This document shows positions 9,359 to 21,539 of a DNA stretch of 64,000 nucleotides, piece by piece (the stretch's first letter is position 1; every line of letters begins with the position of its first letter). This DNA is from Acidovorax sp. SUPP3334 (GTDB taxonomy: Bacteria; Pseudomonadota; Gammaproteobacteria; Burkholderiales; Burkholderiaceae_C): the NCBI RefSeq assembly GCF_030159055.1, contig NZ_BQXQ01000011.1, forward strand, positions 1 through 64,000. The letters are read 5' to 3'. Position numbers and translations under genes: made by a program. The notes under the pieces are model-generated. The model ran no database searches and was not told the DNA's origin. It worked only from the letters and a program-made list of their open reading frames with translations.

Positions 9359-9384
9359 TGAAAAAGCCGCCCGAAGGCGGCTCT
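9359..9384 (-). terminator. Rho-independent terminator of the atp operon
   Basis: On the minus strand, a stem AGCCGCC, loop TTCG, stem GGCGGCT is followed directly by a T run. It lies about 35 bp after the atpC stop. This is a textbook intrinsic terminator with a stable tetraloop. Confidence 0.92.
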
Positions 9385-9416
9385 GGCAGAAACGGAACGA
9401 GGGGCCAGCCCGTCGA

Positions 9417-9833
9417 TCAGCGCTTCTGGCGGAACCTGCGCAGCGCAGCGATCTGCGCGGCCATCACGGCCAGTTCCGATTGCGCCTTGGCCAGGTCCAG
9501 ATCGCTCTTGGCGTTCTTGACGGCCTCTTCGGCCGCGGCCTTGGCCTGGTTGGCCTTCTCGTCGTCCAGATCCTTGCCGCGCACGGCGGTATCGGACAGC
9601 ACGGTCACGCGGTCGGGCTGCACTTCCAGGATGCCACCGGCCACGAAGACGAACTCTTCGCTGCCGTCGGCCATCTCGATGCGCACCGAACCGGGCTTGA
9701 TCCGGGTGATCAGCGGGGTATGGCGGGCATAGATGCCCAGCTCACCGGCTTCTCCGGGCAGAGCGACGAACCGTGCCTCGCCGGAGAAGATGGACTCTTC
9801 GGCGCTGACGACATCGACGTGAATGGTGTTCAT
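9417..9833 (-). CDS. atpC: ATP synthase F1 epsilon subunit
   Basis: 138 residues from ATG 9833 ([16 protein letters not shown]), the usual length. An N-terminal beta-sandwich (residues 1-85, with [16 protein letters not shown]) is followed by a two-helix C-terminal domain rich in Ala/Lys, which can inhibit ATP hydrolysis. It sits on the central stalk with gamma. It is the last gene of the operon, 128 bp after atpD, and is followed by the terminator. Confidence 0.97.
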   Translation of the reverse strand: MNTIHVDVVSAEESIFSGEARFVALPGEAGELGIYARHTPLITRIKPGSVRIEMADGSEEFVFVAGGILEVQPDRVTVLSDTAVRGKDLDDEKANQAKAAAEEAVKNAKSDLDLAKAQSELAVMAAQIAALRRFRQKR

Positions 9834-9961
9834 GGGGGTTCCTTCCAAAAGTCGGGAAAGCTGGGGGACCGGCAGCGGCACCGCCGGCTGGCGTGGGCGG
9901 ATGCCGGTCAAGGCACCTTCCCACAACGCCAGGGCGCAGCGCAGCCGAGCCGCGCGCCGCC

Positions 9962-11404
<1,443 letters not shown>

Positions 11405-12271
11405 TTACACAGCAGCAGCGCCGGACACGATTTCCGAAAGTTCTTTCGTGATCGCTGCCTGACGCGTTTTGTTGTAGACCAGCTTCAACTCGCCGATGAC
11501 GTTGCCTGCGTTGTCGGTGGCGGCCTTCATGGCCACCATGCGCGCGGACTGCTCGGAGGCCATGTTTTCAGCCACGGCCTGGTAGATCAGGGACTCGACG
11601 TAGCGCAAAAGCAGCTCGTCGATGACGCTCTGGGCATCGGGCTCGTAGATGTAGTCCCAACCGTGCTCGGTCTTCTCGGCCTCCATCTGCGCGGAAGACA
11701 GGGGGAGCAGACGCTCCACCACGGATTCCTGCCGCATGGTGTTGATGAACTTGGTGTACCCCAGGTACACCGCGTTGATCTTGCCTTCGGCATATGCGTC
11801 CAGCAGCACCTTCACGGGGCCGATCAGCTTGTCCAGATGCGGCGTGTCGCCCAGACCGGTGACGTGCGAAACCACCTTGGCACCGACGCGGTTCAGGAAA
11901 CCCAGGCCTTTGTTGCCAATGGCCACGGCTTCCGTGGAAACGCCAGCGGATTGCAACTCGCGCAGCTTGGTGGTCACGGCACGCAACACGTTGGTGTTCA
12001 TGCCGCCACACAGGCCCTTGTCGGTCGTCACCACGATGACACCGGCCGCCTTCGTATCGTTTTCCTTCATGAAAGGATGGACGTACTCGGGATTTGCCTT
12101 GCCCAGGTTGGCGGCGATGTTGCGGATCTTCTCGCTGTAAGGACGGGCTGCGCGCATCCGGTCCTGCGCCTTGCGCATCTTGGACGCGGCCACCATTTCC
12201 ATGGCCTTGGTGATCTTCTTGGTGTTTTCCACCGATTTGATCTTGCCGCGTATTTCCTTGCCTGCTGCCAT
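11405..12271 (-). CDS. atpG: ATP synthase F1 gamma subunit
   Basis: 288 residues. The N-terminal [20 protein letters not shown] helix and the C-terminal [20 protein letters not shown] helix are the conserved coiled-coil strands of the rotating shaft, with a Rossmann-like middle ([12 protein letters not shown]). It transmits rotation of the c-ring to the beta catalytic sites. It lies 36 bp before atpD and 18 bp after atpA. Confidence 0.98.
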   Translation of the reverse strand: MAAGKEIRGKIKSVENTKKITKAMEMVAASKMRKAQDRMRAARPYSEKIRNIAANLGKANPEYVHPFMKENDTKAAGVIVVTTDKGLCGGMNTNVLRAVTTKLRELQSAGVSTEAVAIGNKGLGFLNRVGAKVVSHVTGLGDTPHLDKLIGPVKVLLDAYAEGKINAVYLGYTKFINTMRQESVVERLLPLSSAQMEAEKTEHGWDYIYEPDAQSVIDELLLRYVESLIYQAVAENMASEQSARMVAMKAATDNAGNVIGELKLVYNKTRQAAITKELSEIVSGAAAV

Positions 12272-12289
12272 GATGATTCCTCGTTCGGT

Positions 12290-13843
12290 TTAGGCGAACG
12301 ACTTCTTGAACGCGCCGATGGCAGCGGTCAATTCGGCCTCAGCATCCTTGTCCATGGCCTTGGCCTGCTCCAGCTTGGACAGCAGGGCGCCGTGGCTGGT
12401 CTTCAGGAACTGGTGCAGGCCGTGTTCGAAGTCGAGCACTTTCTTCACTTCGATGTCGTCCATGAAGCCCTTGTTCACCGCGAACAGCGTGGCACCCATC
12501 AGCGAGATGGGCAGCGGGCTGTACTGGGCTTGCTTGAGCAGTTCGGTCACGCGGGCACCGCGGTCCAGCTGCTTGCGGGTGGCTTCGTCCAGGTCGGAAG
12601 CGAACTGCGCGAACGCAGCCAATTCCCGGTACTGGGCCAGATCGGTACGGATACCGCCGGACAGGCTCTTGATGATCTTGGTCTGGGCTGCACCACCGAC
12701 GCGCGACACCGAAATACCGGCGTTGATGGCGGGGCGGATACCTGCGTTGAACAGGTTGGTTTCCAGGAAGATCTGGCCGTCCGTGATCGAAATCACGTTG
12801 GTCGGAACGAAGGCGGACACGTCGCCGGCTTGCGTTTCGATGATGGGCAGCGCCGTCAGCGAACCGGTCTTGCCCTTGACTTCACCCTTGGTGAAGGCTT
12901 CGACGTAGTCGGCGTTCACGCGGGCTGCGCGTTCCAGCAGGCGGCTGTGGAGATAGAACACGTCGCCGGGATAGGCTTCGCGGCCTGGTGGGCGGCGCAG
13001 CAGCAGCGAAACCTGGCGGTAGGCCACAGCCTGCTTGGACAGGTCGTCATAGACGATCAGCGCGTCTTCGCCGCGGTCGCGGAAATATTCGCCCATCGTG
13101 CAACCGGAGTAGGCCGACACGTATTGCATGGCGGCGGATTCGGAAGCCGAAGCGGCCACGACGATCGTGTACTCCATCGCGCCGGCTTGCTCGAGAGCAC
13201 GCACGACGTTCTTGATGGACGAAGCCTTCTGGCCGATCGCGACGTAGATACACGTCACGCCCTGGCCCTTCTGGGCAATGATGGCGTCGATCGCGACAGC
13301 GGTCTTGCCGGTCTGGCGGTCGCCGATGATCAGTTCGCGCTGGCCACGGCCCACGGGCACCATGGAGTCGATCGACTTCAGGCCGGTTTGAAGAGGCTGG
13401 TCCACCGATTTACGGGCGATCACGCCCGGAGCGACCTTTTCGATCACATCGGTGAGCTTGGCGTTGATCGGGCCCTTGCCGTCGATCGGCTGGCCCAGCG
13501 CGTTCACCACGCGGCCCACGAGTTCGGGGCCGACGGGCACTTCCAGAATGCGGCCCGTGCACTTCACGGTGTCGCCTTCGGAGATGTGCTCGTATTCACC
13601 CAGAATCACCGCGCCGACGGAGTCGCGCTCAAGGTTCAGCGCCAGGCCATAGGAAGGCGCACCCTCCTTGGTGGCGGGGAACTCCAGCATTTCGCCCTGC
13701 ATCACGTCGGACAGGCCGTGCACGCGCACGATACCGTCGGACACGGACACCACGGTGCCCTGATTGCGGATGTCGCTGCTGGCTGCCAGCCCTTCGATGC
13801 GGCTCTTGATCAGTTCAGAAATTTCTGCGGGATTGAGTTGCAT
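12290..13843 (-). CDS. atpA: ATP synthase F1 alpha subunit
   Basis: 517 residues. The nucleotide-binding motif GDRQTGKT lies at 174-181, followed by [34 protein letters not shown]-type conserved segments (quoted in part: [16 protein letters not shown]). The alpha subunit binds non-catalytic nucleotide, and its arginine finger completes the beta active site. Length and motifs are standard. Confidence 0.98.
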   Translation of the reverse strand: MQLNPAEISELIKSRIEGLAASSDIRNQGTVVSVSDGIVRVHGLSDVMQGEMLEFPATKEGAPSYGLALNLERDSVGAVILGEYEHISEGDTVKCTGRILEVPVGPELVGRVVNALGQPIDGKGPINAKLTDVIEKVAPGVIARKSVDQPLQTGLKSIDSMVPVGRGQRELIIGDRQTGKTAVAIDAIIAQKGQGVTCIYVAIGQKASSIKNVVRALEQAGAMEYTIVVAASASESAAMQYVSAYSGCTMGEYFRDRGEDALIVYDDLSKQAVAYRQVSLLLRRPPGREAYPGDVFYLHSRLLERAARVNADYVEAFTKGEVKGKTGSLTALPIIETQAGDVSAFVPTNVISITDGQIFLETNLFNAGIRPAINAGISVSRVGGAAQTKIIKSLSGGIRTDLAQYRELAAFAQFASDLDEATRKQLDRGARVTELLKQAQYSPLPISLMGATLFAVNKGFMDDIEVKKVLDFEHGLHQFLKTSHGALLSKLEQAKAMDKDAEAELTAAIGAFKKSFA

Positions 13844-13886
13844 GACTCTTTCCTTCTTTCTTTGGTTAGCCGAGACCTCAATCCGC

Positions 13887-14429
13887 TTACGCAGTGAGGG
13901 CCGCTTTCATTTGTTCCAGACGGGCTTTGACGGAGGTGTCGAGCACCTCGTCTCCCACGACTACGCGAACGCCGCCGATCAGGGATTCGTCCACCTGTAC
14001 CGAGACATTCAACTTGCGGCCGAAGCGCTTTTCGAGCACTGCGTCCAGACCGGACAACGCGGCGGCATCCAGCGGAAATGCACTGAAAACCACGGCATCG
14101 GAAGAACCGTTGCGCCGATTCACCAGCGTACGGAACTGGGCAGCCACCTCGGGAAGGGCATCCACTCGGCCGTTCTCGATGATGACGCGCAGAAAGTTGC
14201 GCGCTGCCTCGGGCAACGCGCTGCGAACCACGCCCGTGATGACGTCGAACACCTGTTCGGACGTCACCTTGGGGTTGTCCGCCAGTTGGCGCACTTGCGG
14301 ATTGGCGGCAATCGCCGCCACTTCTTCCACCCAGGCCACGGTGCCGTTCAGGTCGGCACCCGGCTGGGACGCACTGGCCTTGAACAGGGCTTCCGCGTAA
14401 GGGCGGGCAATGGTGGCGAGTTCTGCCAT
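13887..14429 (-). CDS. atpH: ATP synthase F1 delta subunit
   Basis: 180 residues starting [16 protein letters not shown], the conserved N-terminus of the delta/OSCP family. The C-terminal [20 protein letters not shown] segment is also typical. It joins the top of F1 to the peripheral stalk formed by the b subunits. It sits between atpF (14 bp) and atpA in the normal order. Confidence 0.97.
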   Translation of the reverse strand: MAELATIARPYAEALFKASASQPGADLNGTVAWVEEVAAIAANPQVRQLADNPKVTSEQVFDVITGVVRSALPEAARNFLRVIIENGRVDALPEVAAQFRTLVNRRNGSSDAVVFSAFPLDAAALSGLDAVLEKRFGRKLNVSVQVDESLIGGVRVVVGDEVLDTSVKARLEQMKAALTA

Positions 14430-14443
14430 GTTGCTTCGGCTCC

Positions 14444-14914
14444 TTACAGCTCGGTCTTCAGGCGGTTCAGCAGGTCGGCATGGACGCCAGCATCGACTTC
14501 CTTGCGGAGAATCTGCTCAGCACCCTTGACGGCCAGCGCAGCCACTTGCTCGCGCAGGGCTTCACGGGCCTGGATCGACTGCTGCTCGGCATCTGCACGG
14601 GCAGCGGCGACGATCTTGTTGCCTTCCTCGGTCGCACGGGCCTTGGCCTCGTCGATGATGGCCTGGGCGCGTCGCTCGGCATCCGCAATGCGCGATGCCG
14701 TTTCGTTGCGCGTCTGGGCCAGTTCCTTTTCGACGCGCTGGTTGACAGCGGTCAATTCGGTCTTGGCACGGTCGGCGGCAGCGAGGCCATCGGCGATTTT
14801 CTGGGCTCGTTCGTCCAGTGCCTTCGCGATCGGGGGCCACACGAACTTCATCGTGAACAGCACCAGAATCAGAAAGACGATGGCCTGAACGAACAGGGTC
14901 GCGTTGATACTCAC
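14444..14914 (-). CDS. atpF: ATP synthase F0 b subunit
   Basis: 156 residues. One N-terminal membrane helix (about 5-25, [20 protein letters not shown]) precedes a long charged Ala/Glu/Lys/Arg-rich coiled coil. It forms the dimeric peripheral stalk that holds F1 against rotation. Length equals the usual 156 residues of the family. Confidence 0.97.
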   Translation of the reverse strand: MSINATLFVQAIVFLILVLFTMKFVWPPIAKALDERAQKIADGLAAADRAKTELTAVNQRVEKELAQTRNETASRIADAERRAQAIIDEAKARATEEGNKIVAAARADAEQQSIQAREALREQVAALAVKGAEQILRKEVDAGVHADLLNRLKTEL

Positions 14915-14948
14915 GGCAACACCTTTCTAGTTGGGCGTTGAACGGAGC

Positions 14949-15248
<300 letters not shown>

Positions 15249-16127
15249 TCAGTGAGCTTCATGCGCCTGGCCGAGATAGATCAGCGCAAGCATCATGAAA
15301 ATGAAGGCCTGCAGGGTGATCACCAGGATGTGGAAGATCGCCCAGATCGAGCCTGCAATGATGTGCCCCAGGGGGAGCAACACACCGGAAAGCGACATGG
15401 CAGCAGCACCGCCCATCAGGGCAATCAGCATGAACACCAACTCACCAGCGTACATGTTGCCGAACAGCCGCATGCCATGCGACACGGTCTTGGCAATGTA
15501 TTCAATGATCTGCATGAGCAGATTGACCACGCCCAGGATCAGGGCGAAGACGGGATTTTTGCTCGTGCCGAAAGGCGCGGTGACCAACTCGTGCGCCCAG
15601 CCGCCCAGGCCCTTGATCTTCACGCTGTAGTAAAGGCACAGCACCAGCACGGAGAACGACAGGCCGAGGGTCGTGGACAAATCGGCCGTGGGAACCACCC
15701 GCAGGTATGCATGTTGCGGGTCGTGGCCGGCGGCACCGTAGATCTGGGCCCAGATGGCGGGCAGCAGATCGACCGGCAGCATGTCCATGGCGTTCATCAG
15801 GAAGATCCAGACGAAGACGGTCAATGCCAGGGGGGCGATGAACTTGCGGCTTTCGGCGTTGTGGATGTTCGCCTTGGCCTGGTTGTCCACCATCTCGACC
15901 AGGATTTCCACCGCTGCCTGGAAACGACCCGGCACGCCGGAGGTCGCGGTGCGCGCAGCGCGCCAAAAAACAAAAAGTGCGATGAAACCGAGAACCAAAC
16001 CCACGATCACGGAATCGAAGTTCACCACGGAGAAATCGACGATGGACTTCTGCTTGATGTTCTGGAGATGCTGCAAGTGGTGAACGATGTATTCACTGGC
16101 AGTCGGTGCATGCGCTTCTGCGGCCAT
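15249..16127 (-). CDS. atpB: ATP synthase F0 a subunit
   Basis: 292 residues with five to six membrane helices. The C-terminal helices include GMRLFGNMYAGELVFML, which holds the essential arginine next to the c-ring carboxylate. It provides the two proton half-channels. It is preceded by atpI (21 bp) and followed by atpE. Confidence 0.97.
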   Translation of the reverse strand: MAAEAHAPTASEYIVHHLQHLQNIKQKSIVDFSVVNFDSVIVGLVLGFIALFVFWRAARTATSGVPGRFQAAVEILVEMVDNQAKANIHNAESRKFIAPLALTVFVWIFLMNAMDMLPVDLLPAIWAQIYGAAGHDPQHAYLRVVPTADLSTTLGLSFSVLVLCLYYSVKIKGLGGWAHELVTAPFGTSKNPVFALILGVVNLLMQIIEYIAKTVSHGMRLFGNMYAGELVFMLIALMGGAAAMSLSGVLLPLGHIIAGSIWAIFHILVITLQAFIFMMLALIYLGQAHEAH

Positions 16128-16148
16128 CGGACAACTCTTCTATCAATA

Positions 16149-16616
16149 TCAATCGGTTTTTCGGACACCGGGCCGCACCATGAGGGCGATCCAGTACGTT
16201 TTCATCGTCACTACCATGCCAGCCAGCAATGCCAGCCAACTCAGCCCCGGAACCAACCGGGGTACCGCCGCCAACATGGCCACGGTCATTGCAATCTTGA
16301 CCAACTCCCACCCGAAAAGGCTCGCCATCGCACTCCCTGCGGAAGTTTGATGCCGGGCCACGCCACGGGCGAACAAGGCTGCAGGCAGCACAACCGCCAG
16401 CGCACCGTATCCGGTAGACCAGGCCACGTTCGGCTTGCCGGAGACCAGCCATGCCACCAGGGCCGCCAGCACTCCAACCAATGCCTGACCCCAGACGATC
16501 CGCCATACGGAGATACGCGGATGACGCTGGCGCCACTGCGCAGCCTCTTCGGCAGACAGGGGCTTGAAGTCAGAATCTTCAACCTCAGTTTCAGTGCCGG
16601 GAGCGTTTGTTTTCAT
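16149..16616 (-). CDS. atpI: ATP synthase subunit I (AtpI-type assembly protein)
   Basis: 155 residues. A hydrophilic N-terminus of about 40 residues (SDFKPLSAEEAAQWRQRHP) is followed by four membrane segments. This variable protein heads atp operons and assists c-ring assembly; it is not part of the finished enzyme. It is the first gene of the operon here. Confidence 0.88.
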   Translation of the reverse strand: MKTNAPGTETEVEDSDFKPLSAEEAAQWRQRHPRISVWRIVWGQALVGVLAALVAWLVSGKPNVAWSTGYGALAVVLPAALFARGVARHQTSAGSAMASLFGWELVKIAMTVAMLAAVPRLVPGLSWLALLAGMVVTMKTYWIALMVRPGVRKTD

Positions 16617-16664
16617 TGAGGAATGACGCTCTCTTTACAGACCGAAACTTTCACAAAGCCCCTG

Positions 16665-16695
16665 ATTATAAGTAAAAACCACTTTCATCCAGCAA
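16665..16695 (-). promoter_or_regulatory. Candidate promoter of the atp operon
   Basis: On the minus strand a perfect TATAAT (16665-16670) lies 48 bp before the atpI start. The best upstream match is TTGCTG (16690-16695) at a 19-bp spacing, longer than ideal. The -10 box is convincing; the -35 assignment is not. Confidence 0.5.
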
Positions 16696-16808
16696 TGACC
16701 TCTTAGGTCGGTATGAAAGCGGGCGGGAGCCTGCTCCGTTGTGGTGACCCGCCGACGTGAGCTGCCCTATGGCGATGCACTTTTTCTGGTTGCCCACCGA
16801 GCGGCCAG

Positions 16809-16826
16809 ACGCTATCAAAATAGCGT
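16809..16826 (+). promoter_or_regulatory. Perfect hairpin ahead of ybeD
   Basis: ACGCTAT, loop CAAA, ATAGCGT: a seven-base-pair stem with a four-base loop, 30 bp before the ybeD start. Its GCTAT...ATAGC core resembles the interspersed repeat seen elsewhere in the window, but the loop is shorter and the long tail is missing. It may be a remnant of that repeat or a leader hairpin. Confidence 0.45.
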
Positions 16827-16855
16827 TCAATCCGCCACTTCCCTCGACCCTTGCC

Positions 16856-17170
16856 ATGACACAGCCTCCTACTGAACTTCCTCCTGGCAGCGAAACGCCA
16901 GCCGATCCGCGCAGGGATTCCCTGATCGAGTACCCCTCTTCGTTTCCCATCAAAGTCATGGGCCAGAAAGCGGATGGGTTCGTTCATGCGGTGACGGAAC
17001 TGGCACGCCAGTTCGACCCGACGTTCGACGCGTCCACCATCGAACTGCGCGACAGCCGTGCCGGCAATTACCTGGGCGTGACCATCACCATCACGGCCAC
17101 CAGCCGCGAACAGCTCGACGATTTGTACCGCGCCCTGTCTTCGCATTCGATGGTCAAGGTAGTGCTTTAG
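16856..17170 (+). CDS. ybeD: YbeD family protein (DUF493)
   Basis: 104 residues from ATG 16856 (MTQPPTEL); the longer frame upstream covers the hairpin and is unlikely to be translated. The core [14 protein letters not shown] and the [22 protein letters not shown] end are the DUF493 signature, an ACT-like fold. The biochemical role is unknown. The gene precedes lipB by 7 bp, the conserved order in many proteobacteria, which suggests a regulatory link to lipoate metabolism. Confidence 0.92.
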   Translation: MTQPPTELPPGSETPADPRRDSLIEYPSSFPIKVMGQKADGFVHAVTELARQFDPTFDASTIELRDSRAGNYLGVTITITATSREQLDDLYRALSSHSMVKVVL

Positions 17171-17177
17171 GCCTGCC

Positions 17178-17873
17178 ATGGAGATTCGCCACCTGGGCCT
17201 TGCGGATTACCTCGAGACGCTGCATGCCATGCAGGCGTTCACCGAACAGCGCACCCTGGAGACGCCCGACGCCCTGTGGATCTGCCAGCACGCCCCTCTC
17301 TACACACAGGGGCTGGCCGGCAAAGCCGATCACGTGCTTGCCCCCGGCGACACTCCCATCGTAGCCACCAACCGTGGCGGTCAGGTGACATTCCATGGCC
17401 CTGGCCAAGTCGTGGCGTACCCGCTGCTGGATTTGCAGCGTGCTGGCTATTTCGTCAAGGAATACGTTTACCGCATTGAAGAGGCCGTGATCCTGACACT
17501 GTTGCACTTCGGCGTCACAGGCCACCGGGTGGCCGGGGCGCCCGGCATCTACGTGCGCCTGGACGACCCGGGTAGCCACGCCCAATTGGCGCAGAGACCG
17601 CGCAAGACCGAAGGATCCCGAGTCGCGCACGCCGTGCCCGATTTTTCCGGGCTTGGAAAGATTGCGGCTCTGGGGATCAAGGTGTCTCGCCATCGGACCT
17701 ACCACGGGCTGGCGCTCAACGTGGATATGGACTTGGAACCCTTCTCCCGCATCAACCCTTGCGGCTACCCAGGGTTGCAAACGGTGGACCTTTCTACAAT
17801 CGGGGTCCACACCACCTGGGAAGAAGCCGCCGGAGTGCTGAGCAAGCAACTCGCCATCCGCCTGCCCCCCTGA
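17178..17873 (+). CDS. lipB: Lipoyl(octanoyl) transferase
   Basis: 231 residues. [17 protein letters not shown], the acyl-thioester cysteine in INPCGYPG and the lysine in [13 protein letters not shown] are the family motifs. It moves octanoyl from acyl carrier protein to lipoyl domains of dehydrogenase complexes and glycine cleavage H protein. The segment around residues 135-155 ([19 protein letters not shown]) is a hydrophilic insert compared with the short E. coli enzyme. It lies 12 bp before lipA. Confidence 0.96.
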   Translation: MEIRHLGLADYLETLHAMQAFTEQRTLETPDALWICQHAPLYTQGLAGKADHVLAPGDTPIVATNRGGQVTFHGPGQVVAYPLLDLQRAGYFVKEYVYRIEEAVILTLLHFGVTGHRVAGAPGIYVRLDDPGSHAQLAQRPRKTEGSRVAHAVPDFSGLGKIAALGIKVSRHRTYHGLALNVDMDLEPFSRINPCGYPGLQTVDLSTIGVHTTWEEAAGVLSKQLAIRLPP

Positions 17874-17885
17874 CCACTATCTGCC

Positions 17886-18866
17886 ATGAGCACTCCTGAA
17901 GTCGTGCGCGAAGCGCAAACCACCGCTGCCTACAACCCGCTGGCCAAGCAGAAGGCTGCCGCCAAGCTGTCGCGCATCCCGATCAAGGTCGAGCAGGGCG
18001 AGGTGCTCAAGAAACCCGAATGGATCCGGGTGAAGGCGGGCAGCCCCACCACGCGCTTCTACGAGATCAAAGACATCCTGCGCGAGAACAAGCTGCATAC
18101 GGTGTGCGAAGAGGCGAGCTGCCCCAACATCGGCGAGTGCTTCGGCAAGGGAACGGCCACATTCATGATCATGGGCGACAAGTGCACCCGCCGCTGTCCG
18201 TTCTGCGACGTGGGCCATGGACGCCCGGACCCGCTGGACCAGGACGAGCCGCTGAACCTGGCCAAGACCATTGCCCAGCTGCGCCTGAAGTACGTGGTAA
18301 TCACCAGCGTGGACCGCGACGATCTGCGTGACGGTGGCAGCGGCCATTTCGTCGAGTGCATTCAGCACATCCGCGCGCTTTCGCCCACCACCCAGATCGA
18401 GATCCTGGTGCCCGATTTCCGCGGCCGCGACGATCGGGCGCTCGAGATTCTCAAGGCTGCGCCACCCGACGTGATGAATCACAACCTGGAGACCGCGCCC
18501 AGGCTTTACAAGGAAGCACGCCCCGGCAGCGATTACCAGTTCAGCCTGAACCTGCTCAAGAAATTCAAGGCATTGCACCCTGGCGTTCCGACCAAGAGCG
18601 GCATCATGGTCGGACTTGGCGAGACGGACGAAGAAATCCTCCAGGTGATGCGCGACATGCGCGAACACGACATCGACATGCTGACCATCGGCCAGTATCT
18701 GTCGCCCTCCAACAGCCATTTGCCGGTACGCCGCTACATGCACCCGGACACTTTCAAGATGTTCGAAGAAAAAGCCTACGAGATGGGCTTCAGCCACGCG
18801 GCCGTGGGCGCGATGGTGCGCTCCAGCTATCACGCGGACCAGCAAGCGCACGCCGCCGGCGTATAG
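17886..18866 (+). CDS. lipA: Lipoyl synthase (radical SAM)
   Basis: 326 residues. The auxiliary cluster motif [12 protein letters not shown] and the radical SAM motif [13 protein letters not shown] are both complete, and the C-terminal VRSSYHAD serine ligand is present. It inserts two sulfur atoms into the octanoyl chain made by LipB. It is co-transcribed with ybeD-lipB and converges on the sensor kinase gene 70 bp away. Confidence 0.97.
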   Translation: MSTPEVVREAQTTAAYNPLAKQKAAAKLSRIPIKVEQGEVLKKPEWIRVKAGSPTTRFYEIKDILRENKLHTVCEEASCPNIGECFGKGTATFMIMGDKCTRRCPFCDVGHGRPDPLDQDEPLNLAKTIAQLRLKYVVITSVDRDDLRDGGSGHFVECIQHIRALSPTTQIEILVPDFRGRDDRALEILKAAPPDVMNHNLETAPRLYKEARPGSDYQFSLNLLKKFKALHPGVPTKSGIMVGLGETDEEILQVMRDMREHDIDMLTIGQYLSPSNSHLPVRRYMHPDTFKMFEEKAYEMGFSHAAVGAMVRSSYHADQQAHAAGV

Positions 18867-18936
18867 GCAAACAACGCTTGAGGGCGTTTGCCCACGGCCC
18901 CCCCTTGCGCCCTGATTGCACCTGGTGGCGTAGCGC

Positions 18937-20262
18937 CTAATCCCTCAACGCACCCACGGTGAAGCCGATGCGTGTCACCTGCTCGTTGCTGAGGGCGAAA
19001 GTGCGCCCGCCATGCATTCGTGCGATGGCGTCCACGATGGCGAGGCCAAGTCCATGGTGCTGGTCGGATCCGTCCCGCGCTGAAGTGCCTCGATAAAAGC
19101 GCTCGAACAGCCTGTCCAGCGCCTGCGGCGCGATGGGCGGTCCTTCGTTTTCCACCGCGATTTCCGCGCTTTCGTCCCCGGAGCGAATGGCGATGACAAT
19201 GACAATGGTGGAGTCTTTGGCGGCATAGCGGATGGCATTGCCCACCAGATTGGAAAGGGCCCGGCGCACCAATGGCACATCCAGCGCCACCGTCGCCTCA
19301 CCAACGACGATGGCCCGCAGCCCCGCGTCTTCCAAAAGTGCTTCGTGGAACTCCAGCACGGCGCATGCCTGGTCCGACAGGCGGGCCTGCTGACGCGAGC
19401 GCAGAAACTCCCCCCGATCGGCTCGCGAAAGAAACAGCATGTCGGCAACGATGCCCGACATCCGGCGGATCTCCTCCAGGTTCGAAACCAGCAGCAGATG
19501 CATGTCTTCACAGGAACGGGGGCGCGCCAGCTCGACTTCCGTTGACGCGATGAGGTTCGCAAGCGGCGTCCGCAGCTCGTGGGCCACGTCTGCATTGAAC
19601 GCCTTGGATTGCGAATACGCCTGCTCCAGCCGCGCCACGAGGGCATTGAATTGCGAGATCCAAGGACGAAGTTCTCGGTCGAATTCCAGCGCTTCGATCG
19701 GCACGCTGGGAACGTTCGGCGTGATGCGGGCCGTGCGCTCTGCCAATTGCTGCAAGGGCCGCAGACCCTGCCGCACGAGAAGCATCCCGGTCAAAGACAC
19801 GAGCAGGGTGCCCAACACGACGGCCAGTGACAGTGTCCAACCCAACCGGCGCAGCAAACGCGCGTCCTGGGTCGTATCGAGTCCAATGCGCACGTCGACA
19901 CGTCCACCTCCGCCTTTCAGTGCCTCTTGGTACTCATTCCACACCCAGCGTCCACCCTCGGCTGGTGCGGCATGGAAGACCATTCGCCCGTCTTGCTGGA
20001 TGGACAGGCTCACATTGCTGTGCGACGACAGATAGTCTTCCAGCTTATGCCGCAGAGACAGGGTATCGCTGCCCGGACTGCGTTCGTTCAGCAGATGAAA
20101 TGCCAACCGTGCCTGCTGCTCCAGCTCTTCCTGGGCCTTTTGTTGAAAGTTCCAGGCCGTCACGCCGTAAACAGCCGCGCAAAGGAGGCTCAGACCGATC
20201 AGTGTCTGCAACGCGAACCATAGCGACAGCCGGTGCTGCATCGATTGTGAAACCCGCTTCAC
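18937..20262 (-). CDS. Sensor histidine kinase, heavy-metal type (CusS/CopS/CzcS family)
   Basis: 441 residues. A membrane helix at about 15-37, a periplasmic domain of about 100 residues, and a second helix at about 142-164 precede HAMP and kinase core. The phosphoacceptor is His228 in [16 protein letters not shown]; later come an NAIRYAA N-box and a [17 protein letters not shown]-box. It probably senses periplasmic metal ions and phosphorylates the regulator encoded just upstream. The start overlaps the regulator stop by 4 bp (ATGA). Facing czc genes suggest cobalt, zinc, cadmium or copper; the ligand cannot be read from sequence. Confidence 0.9.
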   Translation of the reverse strand: MKRVSQSMQHRLSLWFALQTLIGLSLLCAAVYGVTAWNFQQKAQEELEQQARLAFHLLNERSPGSDTLSLRHKLEDYLSSHSNVSLSIQQDGRMVFHAAPAEGGRWVWNEYQEALKGGGGRVDVRIGLDTTQDARLLRRLGWTLSLAVVLGTLLVSLTGMLLVRQGLRPLQQLAERTARITPNVPSVPIEALEFDRELRPWISQFNALVARLEQAYSQSKAFNADVAHELRTPLANLIASTEVELARPRSCEDMHLLLVSNLEEIRRMSGIVADMLFLSRADRGEFLRSRQQARLSDQACAVLEFHEALLEDAGLRAIVVGEATVALDVPLVRRALSNLVGNAIRYAAKDSTIVIVIAIRSGDESAEIAVENEGPPIAPQALDRLFERFYRGTSARDGSDQHHGLGLAIVDAIARMHGGRTFALSNEQVTRIGFTVGALRD

Positions 20263-20936
20263 GATGGTCCCCGGTCTTCCAGCACATAGCCCATGCCGCG
20301 CACGGTGTGCAGAAGCTTCCTCGCAAAAGGATCGTCCATCTTGCCTCGCAGGCGACGCACCGCCACTTCCACCACATTGGTTTCACTGTCGAAGTGCATG
20401 TCCCAGACTTGTTCCGCCAGGGTCGTCCGTGACAGCACGCGCCCCTGGCGCCGCATCAGCAGGGCGAGCAAGGCGAACTCTTTGGCAGTGAGGTCCAAAC
20501 GTGCCCCCGCGCGCTGGCATTTGCGGGCCACCAGGTCGAGTTCCAGATCGGCCATTTTCAGCACGGTGTGTTCTTGCAATTGGCCTCTGCGCAGCAGCGC
20601 CTGTACCCGTGCCAGAAGTTCGGAAAAGGCAAACGGCTTGACCAGATAGTCATCGGCACCCTGCTGCAGGCCGCTCACTCGGTCCTCGACCTGATCACGG
20701 GCAGTGACCATCAAGACCGGAACGCCTTTGGACTGGCGGATGGCAGCCAGCACGCCGAAGCCATCCACCCCGGGGAGCATCACGTCAAGCAGGATCAGTG
20801 AGTAATCCCCTTGGGTTGCGAGGTATCGGCCCTGAATGCCGTCCCTTGCGATGTCCACGACATAGCCATTTTCTTCCAAGCCTTTTTTGACGTAGTCACC
20901 CAGCTTGGGTTCGTCTTCAATGACCAGTATGCGCAT
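20259..20936 (-). CDS. OmpR-family response regulator, heavy-metal type (CusR/CopR/CzcR-like)
   Basis: 225 residues from ATG 20936 ([20 protein letters not shown]); the longer frame adds eight unlikely residues. The phospho-aspartate is Asp51 in [12 protein letters not shown], the switch lysine lies in VKPFAF, and a winged-helix domain follows from about residue 125, with the [15 protein letters not shown] recognition region. It is first in a two-gene operon with the kinase. Its promoter region is divergent from the DUF4148 gene and contains a matching operator. Confidence 0.93.
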   Translation of the reverse strand: MRILVIEDEPKLGDYVKKGLEENGYVVDIARDGIQGRYLATQGDYSLILLDVMLPGVDGFGVLAAIRQSKGVPVLMVTARDQVEDRVSGLQQGADDYLVKPFAFSELLARVQALLRRGQLQEHTVLKMADLELDLVARKCQRAGARLDLTAKEFALLALLMRRQGRVLSRTTLAEQVWDMHFDSETNVVEVAVRRLRGKMDDPFARKLLHTVRGMGYVLEDRGPS

Positions 20937-20970
20937 CGGCCCATCGTATCGCCGGGCCACACGGCGGGAG

Positions 20971-20986
20971 ATTACGAATTTGTCAT
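20971..20986. promoter_or_regulatory. Candidate metal-regulator operator (CusR/CopR-like box)
   Basis: ATTACGAATTTGTCAT is an imperfect palindrome (six of eight arm positions match) centred in the 167-bp divergent region between regulator and DUF4148 gene. TTTGTCAT is the half-site I know for CusR-type regulators. Autoregulation and control of the facing genes are inferred. Confidence 0.55.
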
Positions 20987-21103
20987 CTGGCCGTTTGGCA
21001 ACTGGACGAATGATTTTCTACAGTGACTCCACGCCGACACAACGTCGGCTGCATCCCGACCCGGCGGTTCGGGGCGGATGCCAACCCACCCAGGAGATTG
21101 ATC

Positions 21104-21430
21104 ATGACCCGTTCCCCCGCTGTTTTTCTGCTTGCCGCGATGTCTGCCGCTCTGCTGCCTTTGGGCGCGTCGGCATCCAACACCATCCACAGCGCCCCGA
21201 CCGAAAGCGGCTATACCGTCCATCCGCAGCACGCCGCTGAAGCGACGCCCCGAGCCCAGGTGCTTTCGGAACTGAACACCGCACGCAAGGACGGCACCCT
21301 GGTGGCCATGCAATGGGGCTTGGTGGCCCCCGCTCAGGAAGCCGCCAAAAGCACCATCACCCGCGAACAGGTGCGAGAGGAAGCAGCACGTGCCGCCAAA
21401 GGCAACCTGTTGCGCTACGGCGACCATTGA
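21104..21430 (+). CDS. Small secreted DUF4148-type protein
   Basis: 108 residues from ATG 21104, preceded by an AGGAG site. An N-terminal signal peptide (about 1-25, ending GASAS) precedes a short soluble region with RAQVLSELNTARKDGTL and a second helix TITREQVREEAARAA, the pattern of DUF4148 proteins common in Burkholderiales. The function is unknown. Its position opposite the metal two-component system and ahead of czc suggests it is induced by the same signal. Confidence 0.75.
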   Translation: MTRSPAVFLLAAMSAALLPLGASASNTIHSAPTESGYTVHPQHAAEATPRAQVLSELNTARKDGTLVAMQWGLVAPAQEAAKSTITREQVREEAARAAKGNLLRYGDH

Positions 21431-21490
21431 GCGCATCACAGCCTGATCCACTCCGAGCCTGCAGTCCTCGATTTCAGGACAGCAGGCAAT

Positions 21491-21509
21491 GCCCGGCCCT
21501 GTGCCGGGC
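21491..21509 (+). terminator. Hairpin after the DUF4148 gene
   Basis: GCCCGGC, loop CCTGT, GCCGGGC, followed by CCTTCC: a strong GC stem with a weak T tract. It probably separates the DUF4148 transcript from the czc genes. Confidence 0.5.
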
Positions 21510-21539
21510 CCTTCCGGTTGATCGATATACTCACGCCCG

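Noticed and set aside
11663-13897. 744-codon plus-strand frame opposite atpG-atpA
   Set aside because: Antisense to two conserved ATP synthase genes; no recognisable domain.
18867-18936. Terminator between lipA and the sensor kinase gene
   Set aside because: Only a five-base-pair stem AACGC/GCGTT with no T run is present; too weak to call.
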